A stretch of 64,000 nt of DNA from Natroniella acetigena (GTDB taxonomy: Bacteria; Bacillota; Halanaerobiia; Halobacteroidales; Halobacteroidaceae). The position numbers and the translations under genes are program-made. The stretch is taken from NCBI RefSeq assembly GCF_023227745.1, contig NZ_JALKBX010000001.1, positions 46,247 to 110,246 of the forward strand. Direction: 5' to 3'. A model generated the notes under the pieces. That model was not told the origin of the DNA, ran no database searches, and worked only from the letters and a program-made list of their open reading frames with translations. Positions 7,230 to 15,775 of the stretch are shown one piece after another. Each line of letters starts with the position of its first letter. The stretch's first letter is position 1.

Positions 7230-8777
7230 TTAACCTCTCCTTATTTTTTTTATTGCCTGTGGTAAATAATCTAACAAATCACTAGGGATTAAACTATATT
7301 CTGTTAACTTATCCTTAGCTAAATCACCAGCAAAACCATGTAAGTAAACTGCTATCAGTGTAGCAGTTACTAGCTCTAAACCTTGCACAGCCAAGCCGGC
7401 GATCATTCCTGTTAATAGATCACCACTGCCACCTGTAGCCAATCCAGCATTACCGGTCAAATTGAGATAAACTTGACCAGTAGGAGTAGCCACTATAGTT
7501 TGAGCCCCTTTCAAAACTAAAACCACCTGATATTGTCGGGCCAACTTACTGGCCAATCCAATCCTATCTTCTTCTATCTGCTCAACAGTCAAACCAACTA
7601 GTCTAGCCAACTCTCCTGGATGAGGTGTCAAAACAGTCGGTGCTTCTCGCTGGGCAAGTAACTCTAAATCCTGAATTGCATTTAAACCATCAGCATCAAT
7701 CACTAGTGGAATATTTACAGTATTTAATAAGTTATAAATCAAAGTAGTCAACTGCTCACCTTGGCCCAACCCAGGGCCAATTGCCAATAAATCTTTACCA
7801 TCTAACAATTCTTCAATTTGTTGCTCTGCTTCTAAAGCCAAAGTAACCTGCTCAGTCTCAGCCAATGGATAAGTCATTGCTTCTACTAGCTTCGACTCTA
7901 AAATATGATTCAAACTACTTGGAATCCCAACTGTAACCAATCCTGCTCCTACCCTCAAACTAGCTTGAGCAACCAACATAGCAGCCCCTGTCATTCCTTG
8001 TGAACCTGCCACAATCAATAACCTTCCATAATCCCCTTTATGGGTATTCTGCTTACGAGAAACTAAATTTTGCTTAACTAATTCTGCAGTAATTAACTCA
8101 GTAGTCAACTCTTGCTCAGCAATTACTTGCTCAGGTAATCCAATATCAACCACCTTTAAATCACCCACATACTCCCTACCAGGATATAAAAGAGTCCCTA
8201 TTTTAGGCAAGCCAAAAGTAACTGTTCGCTCAGCTTTAACTGCTACACTCCTAACCTTAGCAGTTCCTGCTTCAACCCCTGAAGGAATATCAACTGCAAG
8301 TACTGGGGTAGTTACTTGATTAATTAATTCAATCAGCTCAGGATACAATCCTCTCAACTCTCCTGTAATCCCTGTTCCTAATAAAGCATCAATTATCAGA
8401 TCAGCTTGCTCTAAATCCTCTTTTAAAGTACTTAATTCTTCAGTTTTTATTTCTGTTACAGATAAGTTCAAATTTTCTAAAATATCAAGGTTAACCTTAG
8501 CATCTCCACTAATCTCTTCCCGCTGACCTAATACGCTAGTCTTAACTTGGATTCCTTCGTCTGCTAACAGACGGCTAACTACAAAACCATCTCCACCATT
8601 ATTACCACAGCCAGCTAAAATGATAACTTCTGGTTCTACAACTTGCTCTAACAGATCAATCACTTCAGCAACTACTTTCATTCCAGCTCGTTCCATTAAA
8701 ACAACACCTGGAATGCCAACATCCTCAATAGCCTGCCCATCAATCTCTTTCATCTCTACTCCAGTAACTATCTTCAT
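7230..8777 (-). CDS. nnr: Bifunctional NAD(P)H-hydrate repair enzyme (epimerase + ADP-dependent dehydratase)
   Basis: The enzyme repairs hydrated NADH and NADPH. The N-terminal half (about residues 1-205) is the YjeF_N epimerase with AGCGNNGGDGFV, IIDALLGTG and DIPSGV. The C-terminal half (about 225-515) is the ribokinase-like ADP/ATP-dependent dehydratase with KGDYGRLLIVAGS, LTPHPGEL, KGAQTIVA and the signature NAGLATGGSGDLLTG. The chosen ATG at 8777 (MKIVTGVEM) has GGGAGGG 5 nt upstream; a longer reading adds 15 unconserved residues. It lies 1 nt after acpS and 1 nt before the CBS gene, the common acpS-nnr pairing of Firmicutes. Confidence 0.95.
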   Translation of the reverse strand: MKIVTGVEMKEIDGQAIEDVGIPGVVLMERAGMKVVAEVIDLLEQVVEPEVIILAGCGNNGGDGFVVSRLLADEGIQVKTSVLGQREEISGDAKVNLDILENLNLSVTEIKTEELSTLKEDLEQADLIIDALLGTGITGELRGLYPELIELINQVTTPVLAVDIPSGVEAGTAKVRSVAVKAERTVTFGLPKIGTLLYPGREYVGDLKVVDIGLPEQVIAEQELTTELITAELVKQNLVSRKQNTHKGDYGRLLIVAGSQGMTGAAMLVAQASLRVGAGLVTVGIPSSLNHILESKLVEAMTYPLAETEQVTLALEAEQQIEELLDGKDLLAIGPGLGQGEQLTTLIYNLLNTVNIPLVIDADGLNAIQDLELLAQREAPTVLTPHPGELARLVGLTVEQIEEDRIGLASKLARQYQVVLVLKGAQTIVATPTGQVYLNLTGNAGLATGGSGDLLTGMIAGLAVQGLELVTATLIAVYLHGFAGDLAKDKLTEYSLIPSDLLDYLPQAIKKIRRG

Positions 8778-8778
8778 A

Positions 8779-9153
8779 CTAATCCCTCCCAATAGCAATT
8801 GCTTGAGCAACTGCATAGTCACGACTATGAGAGATACTAATTAAAAATTCTTTAATCTCTCGTTCTTCAGCTATCTTGTGAGCCTGATTATGAAGCTTAA
8901 CTGCAGGTTTTCCTAGCTCATCTTTAACTATCTCTATATCCTTCCATTCAAATCCTCTAAATCCAGTTCCTAAAGCCTTAACGATAGCTTCTTTAGCAGC
9001 AAAACGTGCTGCATAATATGCCCAAGACTCTTTATATTGTTCACAATAATTAATCTCACCATTGGTAAATATTCTCTGCTTGAATCGTTCCCTCTTCTTA
9101 ATTGCCTCCTCAATTCGTTCAATCTCTACTATATCAATCCCTAATCCTTGCAT
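8779..9153 (-). CDS. acpS: Holo-[acyl-carrier-protein] synthase
   Basis: AcpS transfers 4'-phosphopantetheine from CoA to the serine of acyl carrier protein, switching on fatty-acid synthesis. The 124-residue length is typical. Magnesium-binding Asp7 (GLGIDIVEIERI) and Glu55 in the motif RFAAKEAIVKALGTG are present, as is the closing ISISHSRDYAVA. The stop sits 1 nt before nnr. Upstream, 9154-9328 separates it from a divergently oriented secreted-protein gene, so the two promoters share this gap. Confidence 0.96.
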   Translation of the reverse strand: MQGLGIDIVEIERIEEAIKKRERFKQRIFTNGEINYCEQYKESWAYYAARFAAKEAIVKALGTGFRGFEWKDIEIVKDELGKPAVKLHNQAHKIAEEREIKEFLISISHSRDYAVAQAIAIGRD

Positions 9154-9328
9154 ACTAATTCTCCTTACCTTTTATCTTTTGTATATTTATTAAATTCTAT
9201 AAAATTCTTTTTAATCCTGTTTTTAACTTATCTTTTTTTATAATCAATTTTAGTCAATAACAAGGAGTTTCAAAAAGAAGATAGAAGTTAATGTATAATA
9301 GAACAGAATTAAAAAGGAGTGAATATAA

Positions 9329-9787
9329 GTGAAGAAAATCATATATATAATATTAGTTATTATAATTATTGTAAATACTTATTCAATAGCTTTGGCTAAT
9401 AGTATTTCTTCTCAACAAAAAATTAAAGAAAGAATGAATCACTTATTTTCAACTATAGAAAATAGTGATCTAGAGAGTTACTTAAAGCTCTTTTCTCAAG
9501 ACTATAAAAACAAGAAAACTAATGAACATAACACTGAAATTGTAGAGACTTATGATGATCTAGAAGGGAGATTTCCTAACCCAGAAAGAATAAAAAAGAT
9601 CAGAATTGAAATAAAAGAAGCTACAGTTGAGCTTAAAGAAGAGAAGGCAACTTATACAGCTAAATTAGAAAACTATACTGAATATACTAACGGATTGAGT
9701 TTTGAACGGGAAGAACAAGTAGAATATATCTTGACCTTTGATTCTGAAGTTGATCAATGGTTAGTAATTGATATTAATCAACTTTAG
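9329..9787 (+). CDS. Small secreted protein of unknown function (NTF2-like pattern)
   Basis: The gene is one of the few on the plus strand. It starts at a GTG with AAAGGAG 8 nt upstream, and a TATAAT at 9294-9299 may be its -10. Residues 1-23 form a signal peptide (MKKIIYIILVIIIIV...ALA). The mature part of about 129 residues starts with amphipathic helices (KIKERMNHLFSTIENSDLES, YLKLFSQDY) followed by strands ending in VEYILTFDSEVDQWLVIDI, the order seen in small NTF2-like domains. No catalytic residues are recognised. Function unknown; it is probably exported. Confidence 0.7.
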   Translation: MKKIIYIILVIIIIVNTYSIALANSISSQQKIKERMNHLFSTIENSDLESYLKLFSQDYKNKKTNEHNTEIVETYDDLEGRFPNPERIKKIRIEIKEATVELKEEKATYTAKLENYTEYTNGLSFEREEQVEYILTFDSEVDQWLVIDINQL

Positions 9788-9884
9788 GTTAAGGCTAAGT
9801 TTAAGATTAAATTTAAGTAAAACCAACAAATACAAACTAGTAAAAATTATCCACAACCTCTAAAAAGCATAAGTTCATTAATGA

Positions 9885-9917
9885 TAAAAACAACAAGCAC
9901 CCCTAGGGGTGCTTGTT
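9885..9917 (-). terminator. glmS terminator, perfect palindrome
   Basis: 9892-9917 is a 26-bp perfect palindrome (centre CACCCCTAGGGGTG) followed on the minus strand by G and five T. It lies 45 bp past the glmS stop. It also lies past the stop of the plus-strand gene at 9329, and could stop both transcripts, though the T tract favours the minus strand. Confidence 0.85.
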
Positions 9918-9962
9918 AATCATTCTTTACTTATCCTCAACCTTAAACTTAGCCTAAAGCTT

Positions 9963-11783
9963 TTACTCTACCGTTACACTCTTAGCTAAGTTTCTCGGTT
10001 GATCAACATCACAACCTCTTTCTACAGCTACATAGTAGGCTAACAACTGTAAAGGTATCGCAGTCAATATCGAAGTCAACAACTGATCAGTTTGAGGAAT
10101 TTTAATTGAATAATCAAATTCCTTCTCATCAACCCCATTAGCAGTAATTCCCGTTATAACTCCTCCGCGAGCTTTAACCTCTTTAATATTACTTAAAGTC
10201 TTCTCGATTACTGATTCTTGAGTGACTAAAGCAATGACTGGAATTCCTTCTTCAATCAACGCCAAGGTTCCATGCTTTAATTCCCCTGCTGGATAGGCTT
10301 CAGCATGGATATAAGAGATCTCTTTTAATTTTAATGAGCCTTCTAAAGCTACAGCATAGTCGATACTTCGCCCGATAAAGAACGCATTTTCTTGCTTTAG
10401 ATATTCTTTAGCTAGCTGAGCTATCTGCTCTTCACTCTCTTCGATAATTTCTGCTACCTGATCTGGTAGCTCTTTTAAAGCAGAAATCAACTCTTCACTT
10501 CGCTCAGTAGCTAACAAATCCTTGGCCCGCGCAAAATAGATCGCTAGCATATAAAAAGCAATCAACATTGTTAAATACGCCTTCGTAGAAGCAACAGCAA
10601 TCTCTGGACCAGCGTGAATATAAACGACATCATCTGCTTCCCGCGGAATAGTACTGCCTACAGTATTACAGATTGCAATTACTCTAGCCCCTTTATTCTG
10701 AGCCTCTCGTAAAGCTGCTAAAGTATCAGCAGTTTCACCAGATTGGCTGACCACGATTACTAAAGTATCCTGATCAACTAACGGATCTCGATATCTAAAT
10801 TCAGAAGCAATATCAACTTCCACTGGAATTTCAGCCAAGCTTTCTATAGCATACTTACCAACCAATCCCGAATGATAAGCGGTTCCACACGCAACAATAT
10901 AAATCTTGTTATAATCTTTAATCTCCTGAGCAGTTAATCCTACTTCATCAAGATGAATATCAGCTTGATTCAACCTACCTGCAACTGCTCTGCGCAATGC
11001 TTCTGGTTGCTCGTGAATCTCTTTTAACATAAAGTGCTCAAAACCAGCCTTCTCTGCCATACCAGGATCCCAATCAACCGTAAAGATCTCTTTATCAACA
11101 GGCTTACCATCTACAGTTGATAGTTCAACACCATCTCTATTAATTGCGGCCATCTCTCCATCTTCTAAAATATAAATTTGGTCGGTATGGCTTAAAATAG
11201 CTGGGATATCAGATGCCACAAAATATTCACCATCAGCTAATCCCACAATCAACGGACTATCTTCACGGACAGCAATCAATTTATCAGGTTCACCCTTAGA
11301 TAAAATCAATAAAGCATAAGCTCCTTCTAATTTCTCAATTACTTTTCTAACTGTCTGTTCTAAATTCCCATCATAATATTCCGTTAATAAATGGGGAATG
11401 ACTTCAGTATCAGTTTGAGAAGTAAACTGATAGCCTTTTTCCTTCAACTCAGATTTTAAAGTCGAATAATTTTCTATAATACCATTATGAACCACCACAA
11501 ATTGATCATCAGAGCTAGTATGAGGATGAGAGTTAGGAGTAGATGGTTTACCATGAGTAGCCCATCTAGTATGACCAATACCTAGTTGACCACTTGGTTT
11601 CTCTTGTTGCACTAACTCTTCTAATTCAGCTAATTTACCTACAGTCTTGACCGTTTCAATTTGGCCCTGATCATATAAAGAAATTCCAGCTGAATCATAA
11701 CCACGGTACTCTAACTTCTTTAATCCTTCCAGTAAAATAGGTGTAGCTTCTTCAGTTCCAATATACCCTACAATTCCACACAT
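9963..11783 (-). CDS. glmS: Glutamine-fructose-6-phosphate aminotransferase (isomerizing)
   Basis: GlmS makes glucosamine-6-phosphate from fructose-6-phosphate and glutamine, the first committed step of amino-sugar and peptidoglycan synthesis. It has 606 residues, a normal length. The class-II glutaminase starts at Cys2 (MCGIVGYIG), with GHTRWATHG and HNGIIENY. Two SIS domains follow, with CGTAYHSG, SQSGETADT and STKAYLTM, and the end is the conserved DQPRNLAKSVTVE. It is the only gene behind a glmS ribozyme, so excess product should destroy its mRNA. glmM lies upstream with its own leader. Confidence 0.98.
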   Translation of the reverse strand: MCGIVGYIGTEEATPILLEGLKKLEYRGYDSAGISLYDQGQIETVKTVGKLAELEELVQQEKPSGQLGIGHTRWATHGKPSTPNSHPHTSSDDQFVVVHNGIIENYSTLKSELKEKGYQFTSQTDTEVIPHLLTEYYDGNLEQTVRKVIEKLEGAYALLILSKGEPDKLIAVREDSPLIVGLADGEYFVASDIPAILSHTDQIYILEDGEMAAINRDGVELSTVDGKPVDKEIFTVDWDPGMAEKAGFEHFMLKEIHEQPEALRRAVAGRLNQADIHLDEVGLTAQEIKDYNKIYIVACGTAYHSGLVGKYAIESLAEIPVEVDIASEFRYRDPLVDQDTLVIVVSQSGETADTLAALREAQNKGARVIAICNTVGSTIPREADDVVYIHAGPEIAVASTKAYLTMLIAFYMLAIYFARAKDLLATERSEELISALKELPDQVAEIIEESEEQIAQLAKEYLKQENAFFIGRSIDYAVALEGSLKLKEISYIHAEAYPAGELKHGTLALIEEGIPVIALVTQESVIEKTLSNIKEVKARGGVITGITANGVDEKEFDYSIKIPQTDQLLTSILTAIPLQLLAYYVAVERGCDVDQPRNLAKSVTVE

Positions 11784-11814
11784 ATATATTAAACCTCCAT
11801 CAAATTTAAATTTA

Positions 11815-12169
11815 GTTAGCTATACTAAACCTCTTTGTAGCTCTGATCACTCAGATTGTTTAAAGGTTTAGTTTAATGAGGCTATAGCTAGAATAACCTC
11901 AGGGGCATCCGCCGATCATCTCGATTCTCCCCCTTCCTCGTCAACTCACGATTAACTCAAGAATAAATAATAATCAAGAAAGAAGATCCACTACCTATTT
12001 ATGATTCTACTGCAAAAAGATTATCGTCACCTTAAACACCACAACATAGTGCGTTTGGCCACCTAGTCAACCACTGTATATTGCAGGGCTTAATCTAAAA
12101 AGTTAGTTTTTGCAGTTCAATCATTTATTCTTGGTTATTTACTAGTTACCAATCATGAGTTCAGGCGCT
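11815..12169 (-). promoter_or_regulatory. glmS ribozyme-riboswitch with a greatly extended P1 arm
   Basis: On the minus strand the cleavage-site word AGCGCCTGAACT begins at 12169, with the predicted cut between A12169 and G12168. The conserved core GTTGACGAGG (11945-11936), ATCGA and TCGGCGGATGCCCC follows, then the P3/P4 region CTGAGTGATCAGAGC. In this family GlcN6P acts as the catalytic cofactor and the cleaved mRNA is degraded. P1 pairs AACTCATGATT (12160-12150) with AATCGTGAGTT (11955-11945) through one G-U pair. The roughly 195 nt between these arms replace the usual short loop. The left boundary is approximate. Confidence 0.9.
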
Positions 12170-12183
12170 ATAATTATAATTAA

Positions 12184-12281
12184 TAATGTACAATTTACAA
12201 TGGACAATTAAAATTTTTAAAAACAAGAGCACTTTATTTGTTGATCTTAATTGTCAATTATCAATTATCAATTGTACATTA
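12184..12281. repeat. AT-rich inverted repeat at the glmM stop / ribozyme upstream edge
   Basis: 12184-12210 (TAATGTACAATTT...GACAATTA) is imperfectly complementary to 12248-12281, which is built from tandem CAATTATCAATT-like words and overlaps the glmM stop codon. It may act as a weak transcription stop for glmM. Related TACAATTGACAATT words occur in other gaps of the window. Confidence 0.45.
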
Positions 12282-13616
12282 ATTAAGCTCTCCCTCTATC
12301 ACCTCTACTACTTGGTTAGCCAGTCTTTCTAATTCTTCTTCATCTTGTCCTTCGACCATCACTCTAATTACTGATTCAGTTCCTGAAGCCCGCACAAAGA
12401 TTCTACCAGCAGTGCCTAGAACTTTCTCAGCCCCTGCAATTGCTTCTTTTATTTTTTGATTCTCTTCCCAAACTTTATTCTCAACTTCAACATTGACCAA
12501 TAACTGTGGGAAAGCGGTCATCTGTTCTCTTAACTTAGCCAACGATTTTCCACTCTCTACAATCACCTCAATCAACTGTAATGCTGTTAACAGCCCATCA
12601 CCAGTAGTATTATAATCTGCAAAGATAATATGACCTGACTTTTCTCCACCTAAATTATATCCCGCTTCTCTCATCTTTGCTAGAACATAACGATCACCAT
12701 TCTTAGTCACTTCAACTTGACCATCATCTTCTTTGATTGCTTGATGTAACCCTAGATTACTATATCTAGTAACTACTATTGTATTATGGGCCAATTCTCC
12801 TTGGGCTAACAAATACCGCCCACAGATAGTCAAAATATAGTCACCATCAACCAATTTTCCTTCTTCATCAACAGCAATTAAGCGATCAGCATCACCATCA
12901 TGAGCAATCCCTAAATCTGCTTCATGCTTAATAACTGCTTCCTTAATTACCTCAGGATAGGTAGAGCCACAGTCTTGATTAATATTATAACCACTTGGCT
13001 GATCATTAATCGCAATCACTTCTGCCCCTAAATCAGATAATACTTGGGGTGTCAGTTGATAAGCTGCTCCATTAGCACAATCAACTACAACCTTTAACTT
13101 AGAAAAATCAGAGTTAACAGTTCCTTTTAAGTGATTAAGATAACTATCTACAAGATGATCACCTTCTGTTACTTGTCCAACCTGGTCACCAGCAGCCAAT
13201 GGCAACTGATCGACTTGATTAAAATAAATCTCTTCAATCTCATCTTCTTGCTGATCAGTTAATTTAAATCCAGCTTGATTAAAGAATTTAATCCCATTAT
13301 CTTGGACAGGATTATGGGAAGCTGAAATCATGACTCCTGCTACAACATCTTCTTGAGCAGTCAAATAGGCAACAGCTGGAGTTGGAACGACTCCTACTTT
13401 GAGTACATCAACTCCTAATGAGCTAATTCCTGCTATTAAAGCAGCCTCAAGTAGATCACCAGAAACACGAGTATCCTTCCCAACTAATATCTTAGCTTCA
13501 CTACAATCTTGGGTCAGATAATCAGCACCTGCCTTGCCTAACTTAAATGCCATCTCAGCAGTCAAAAATTGATTTACTTCGCCACGTACACCATCAGTAC
13601 CAAATAATCCTCCCAT
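12279..13616 (-). CDS. glmM: Phosphoglucosamine mutase
   Basis: GlmM converts glucosamine-6-phosphate to glucosamine-1-phosphate on the way to UDP-GlcNAc. The ATG at 13616 (MGGLFGTDGVRG) is chosen because AAGGGGTGA precedes it and all family members start there; a longer reading runs into repeat DNA. It has 445 residues. The phosphoserine loop ISASHNP has its Ser near residue 100, the metal loop is HDGDADR, the sugar loop GGEKSGH, and the phosphate loop RASGTESVIRVM. It would use the GlmS product made next door. The gene between cdaA and glmM in most Firmicutes (cdaR) is missing here. Confidence 0.97.
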   Translation of the reverse strand: MGGLFGTDGVRGEVNQFLTAEMAFKLGKAGADYLTQDCSEAKILVGKDTRVSGDLLEAALIAGISSLGVDVLKVGVVPTPAVAYLTAQEDVVAGVMISASHNPVQDNGIKFFNQAGFKLTDQQEDEIEEIYFNQVDQLPLAAGDQVGQVTEGDHLVDSYLNHLKGTVNSDFSKLKVVVDCANGAAYQLTPQVLSDLGAEVIAINDQPSGYNINQDCGSTYPEVIKEAVIKHEADLGIAHDGDADRLIAVDEEGKLVDGDYILTICGRYLLAQGELAHNTIVVTRYSNLGLHQAIKEDDGQVEVTKNGDRYVLAKMREAGYNLGGEKSGHIIFADYNTTGDGLLTALQLIEVIVESGKSLAKLREQMTAFPQLLVNVEVENKVWEENQKIKEAIAGAEKVLGTAGRIFVRASGTESVIRVMVEGQDEEELERLANQVVEVIEGELN

Positions 13617-13639
13617 CTTTTCACCCCTTGTAATTAATT

Positions 13640-13822
13640 TAGTGCTCTCCCTACAAGTCTTATTAGACTTTCCGTAATAAAAACCATTTACTAAATTTAA
13701 GCCTATCACTACAGTGCTTCGCAGATAACTAAGTTTCTCTGCACCCCTATCTAATTAACAATTGATTCAATATTGGCAAAGCATCCTGAAACTAAATATT
13801 CACTTTTCCAGTATTTCCTTTT
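13640..13822 (-). repeat. Dispersed intergenic repeat, copy 3 (leader of glmM)
   Basis: This copy combines both parts of the family: the GTGCAGAG/TTATCTGCG/TGTAGTGATAGGC block shared with copy 2, and the TTTTTATTACGG block plus terminal hairpin AAGTCT-AATA-AGACTT shared with copy 1. Compared with copy 1 the hairpin shows a paired G-C to A-T change, which suggests a selected RNA stem. It ends 24 bp before the glmM start. The gap 13617-13911 contains nothing else recognisable. Confidence 0.6.
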
Positions 13823-13911
13823 AACTAAGAGTAGTCTAATTACCTCCAACCTTAGAATTAAATATAATTAATACTCATTTAATTATATGTTATTAGACTC
13901 TAAATTGTCAA

Positions 13912-14667
13912 TTAATTATCCGTATCTTCACTAAATTTAACAAATACTTCCTCCTTTAGATCAAACTCATCTAGATTATACTTCAATCTTCCTGCGAATG
14001 CAGTTGAAATAACCCCAGTTTCTTCTGATACAATAATCACTAAAGCATCAGTTTCTTCGCTAATCCCAGCTGCTGCTCGATGTCTGGTCCCCAGACTTTG
14101 ACTTAGCTTTTTATTATTAGTTAAAGGTAATAAGCAATTAGCTGCTACAATCCTGCCCTCATCAATAACAACTGCTCCATCATGTAAAGGACTTTTAGGA
14201 ATAAAGATATTTACTAATAATTCCGTCGATAAAATAGCATCTAACTTAACTCCTGTATCAATAACTTCTTTTAAGCCTGTCCTTCTTTCAAGAACAATCA
14301 ACCCTCCGATTTGATTTTGGCTTAATCTCATTACAGCAGCCACTAGTTTATCAATTTTAATCTTAAATTCATCACGATTAGTCCAATACTTAAATAATTT
14401 CCCTCTACCTATTTGTTCTAAAGCTCTCCTCAATTCTGGTTGAAAAACAATAGGTAAAGCAATCAAGACAACTGTCCTTAACTGCTCCAATAGCATATTA
14501 AAAATCTGTAACCCTAACTGTCTACTTATGTAACTAATCAAAAATAAAACTAAAACACCTTTTAAAAGTTGAATTGCTCTAGTTTCCTTAATTAAGGTAA
14601 AAAATTTATAACAAATCAAACCAGTTACTACAATGTCAACAATAATCAATAAATTAAGCTCTGTCAT
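13912..14667 (-). CDS. cdaA: Membrane-bound diadenylate cyclase CdaA
   Basis: CdaA condenses two ATP into cyclic di-AMP, a messenger for potassium, osmotic and cell-wall control. Residues about 5-75 form three membrane segments with LRTVVLIALPIVFQPELRRA at their end. The DAC domain follows with both catalytic motifs intact: DGA at 163-165 (LHDGAVVIDEGRI) and RHR at 195-197 (GTRHRAAAGISEETDA). The start has GAGGGG upstream and a TATACT -10-like word before it. At 251 residues it is slightly short of the usual 270. It precedes glmM, its usual neighbour, but without the regulator gene cdaR. Confidence 0.95.
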   Translation of the reverse strand: MTELNLLIIVDIVVTGLICYKFFTLIKETRAIQLLKGVLVLFLISYISRQLGLQIFNMLLEQLRTVVLIALPIVFQPELRRALEQIGRGKLFKYWTNRDEFKIKIDKLVAAVMRLSQNQIGGLIVLERRTGLKEVIDTGVKLDAILSTELLVNIFIPKSPLHDGAVVIDEGRIVAANCLLPLTNNKKLSQSLGTRHRAAAGISEETDALVIIVSEETGVISTAFAGRLKYNLDEFDLKEEVFVKFSEDTDN

Positions 14668-14732
14668 TTTACTTCTTCCCCTCTTTACTTATAGTATACC
14701 TAATTTTATTTCTTTAATAATTTCCTATAAGT

Positions 14733-14766
14733 AAAAACCCTAGCCAACTTTGAAATTGACTAGGGT
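14733..14766 (-). terminator. Terminator after rnfD
   Basis: An 11-bp stem with one G-U-type position (ACCCTAGCCAA / TTGACTAGGGT) and an 8-nt loop is followed on the minus strand by TTTTTAC. It lies 11 bp past the rnfD stop and so closes the rnfCD unit. Confidence 0.85.
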
Positions 14767-14776
14767 GAATTTTCAA

Positions 14777-15775
14777 TTATGCTCTTTCTCCAAATTTCGT
14801 TCTAGCAGTAACTCGATCAATAAATGGCACAAAAGCATTCATAATCAAAATAGCAAAAGCAACTGCTCCAACACCAACCCAGAGAGTTTGGTTAAAGAAG
14901 ATCAACCGCAAGATAGCAACCAAAAGTCCAATTCCAATTCCAAAGATAACTTTACCTTTATTGGTAATAGGACTAGTAGCCCAATCTGTAGCCATAAAAA
15001 TAGCACCAAAAATAAGCCCTCCAGATAAGATGTGATAGATAGGATCGGCTCCAAAAATAGCCGTCACTACAAAAGTTGTACCAATAGCTGTTAAAGGAAT
15101 ATGCAATTTAATATGACCTTTATAAACCAAATAAGCACAACCTATTAGAACAGCTAAAATGGAAGTTTCTGCCAAGGAACCCCCTTCGTTAAGCAAGAAG
15201 AGATCCCTATAACTAGGCATTGCCTCTTCTACTTTTCCTGCCATTATCATTAAAGGTGTCGCCTTAGAAAAAGCATCTAGAGAACCTATATCATATAAAT
15301 AAGGTTTAAAAGCAGGACTTATTCCAACCAAAAATGGAGCTGCATAAACAGAAGCCATACGACATATTAGTAAAAAGATACGGCTCGCAATAGCGGGGTT
15401 AAGAGGATTTTTACCTAGCCCCCCCATTAACTCCCTAAAAATTGCAGTAGCAACAAATCCTCCCATAAAATAACTTGGAATAGCCATCCACCAAGCTGTC
15501 GGAGGTAAAGTAAGAGCTAGTATAAGTCCAGTAAGCATAGCGGAGCCATCACTTAATCTAGGTTGCTCTCCTTTCACAACTCTAGCTACAACTTCGCCTA
15601 ATAATGCACCAACTATACATGAAACAATAATCAAAACTGCTTCAAAATCAAAAATAATAAGTGAAGTTAAAGTTATAGGAATCAAAGCAACAATTACATC
15701 CCACATAGCACTCTTAACTGAAACACCTCGATGTAAATGTGGGCCATCTTCAACTAATAATTTAGTATTCATCAT
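14777..15775 (-). CDS. rnfD: Rnf complex subunit D (covalent-FMN membrane protein)
   Basis: RnfD is a polytopic subunit of the ion-pumping ferredoxin:NAD oxidoreductase (Rnf/Nqr). The 332-residue protein shows about nine hydrophobic segments, the motif GPHLHRGVSV near the start, SDGSAMLTGLILALTLPP and KNPLNPA. The flavinylation threonine lies in SKATPL near residue 193. It overlaps rnfC by 4 nt (ATGA). In most genomes rnfG, rnfE, rnfA and rnfB follow, but here a terminator comes 11 bp after the stop. The other subunits must be elsewhere, or this pair works with different partners. Confidence 0.93.
   Translation of the reverse strand: MMNTKLLVEDGPHLHRGVSVKSAMWDVIVALIPITLTSLIIFDFEAVLIIVSCIVGALLGEVVARVVKGEQPRLSDGSAMLTGLILALTLPPTAWWMAIPSYFMGGFVATAIFRELMGGLGKNPLNPAIASRIFLLICRMASVYAAPFLVGISPAFKPYLYDIGSLDAFSKATPLMIMAGKVEEAMPSYRDLFLLNEGGSLAETSILAVLIGCAYLVYKGHIKLHIPLTAIGTTFVVTAIFGADPIYHILSGGLIFGAIFMATDWATSPITNKGKVIFGIGIGLLVAILRLIFFNQTLWVGVGAVAFAILIMNAFVPFIDRVTARTKFGERA

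Noticed and set aside
12003..12122. IS or MITE insertion in the ribozyme loop as a firm call
   Set aside because: The inverted arms also fit simple extension of the P1 helix, and no target-site duplication is clear; kept only as a finding.
14750..15028. Plus-strand open frame opposite rnfD
   Set aside because: It is antisense to a conserved gene, has low-complexity composition (runs of S, N and K) and no ribosome site.
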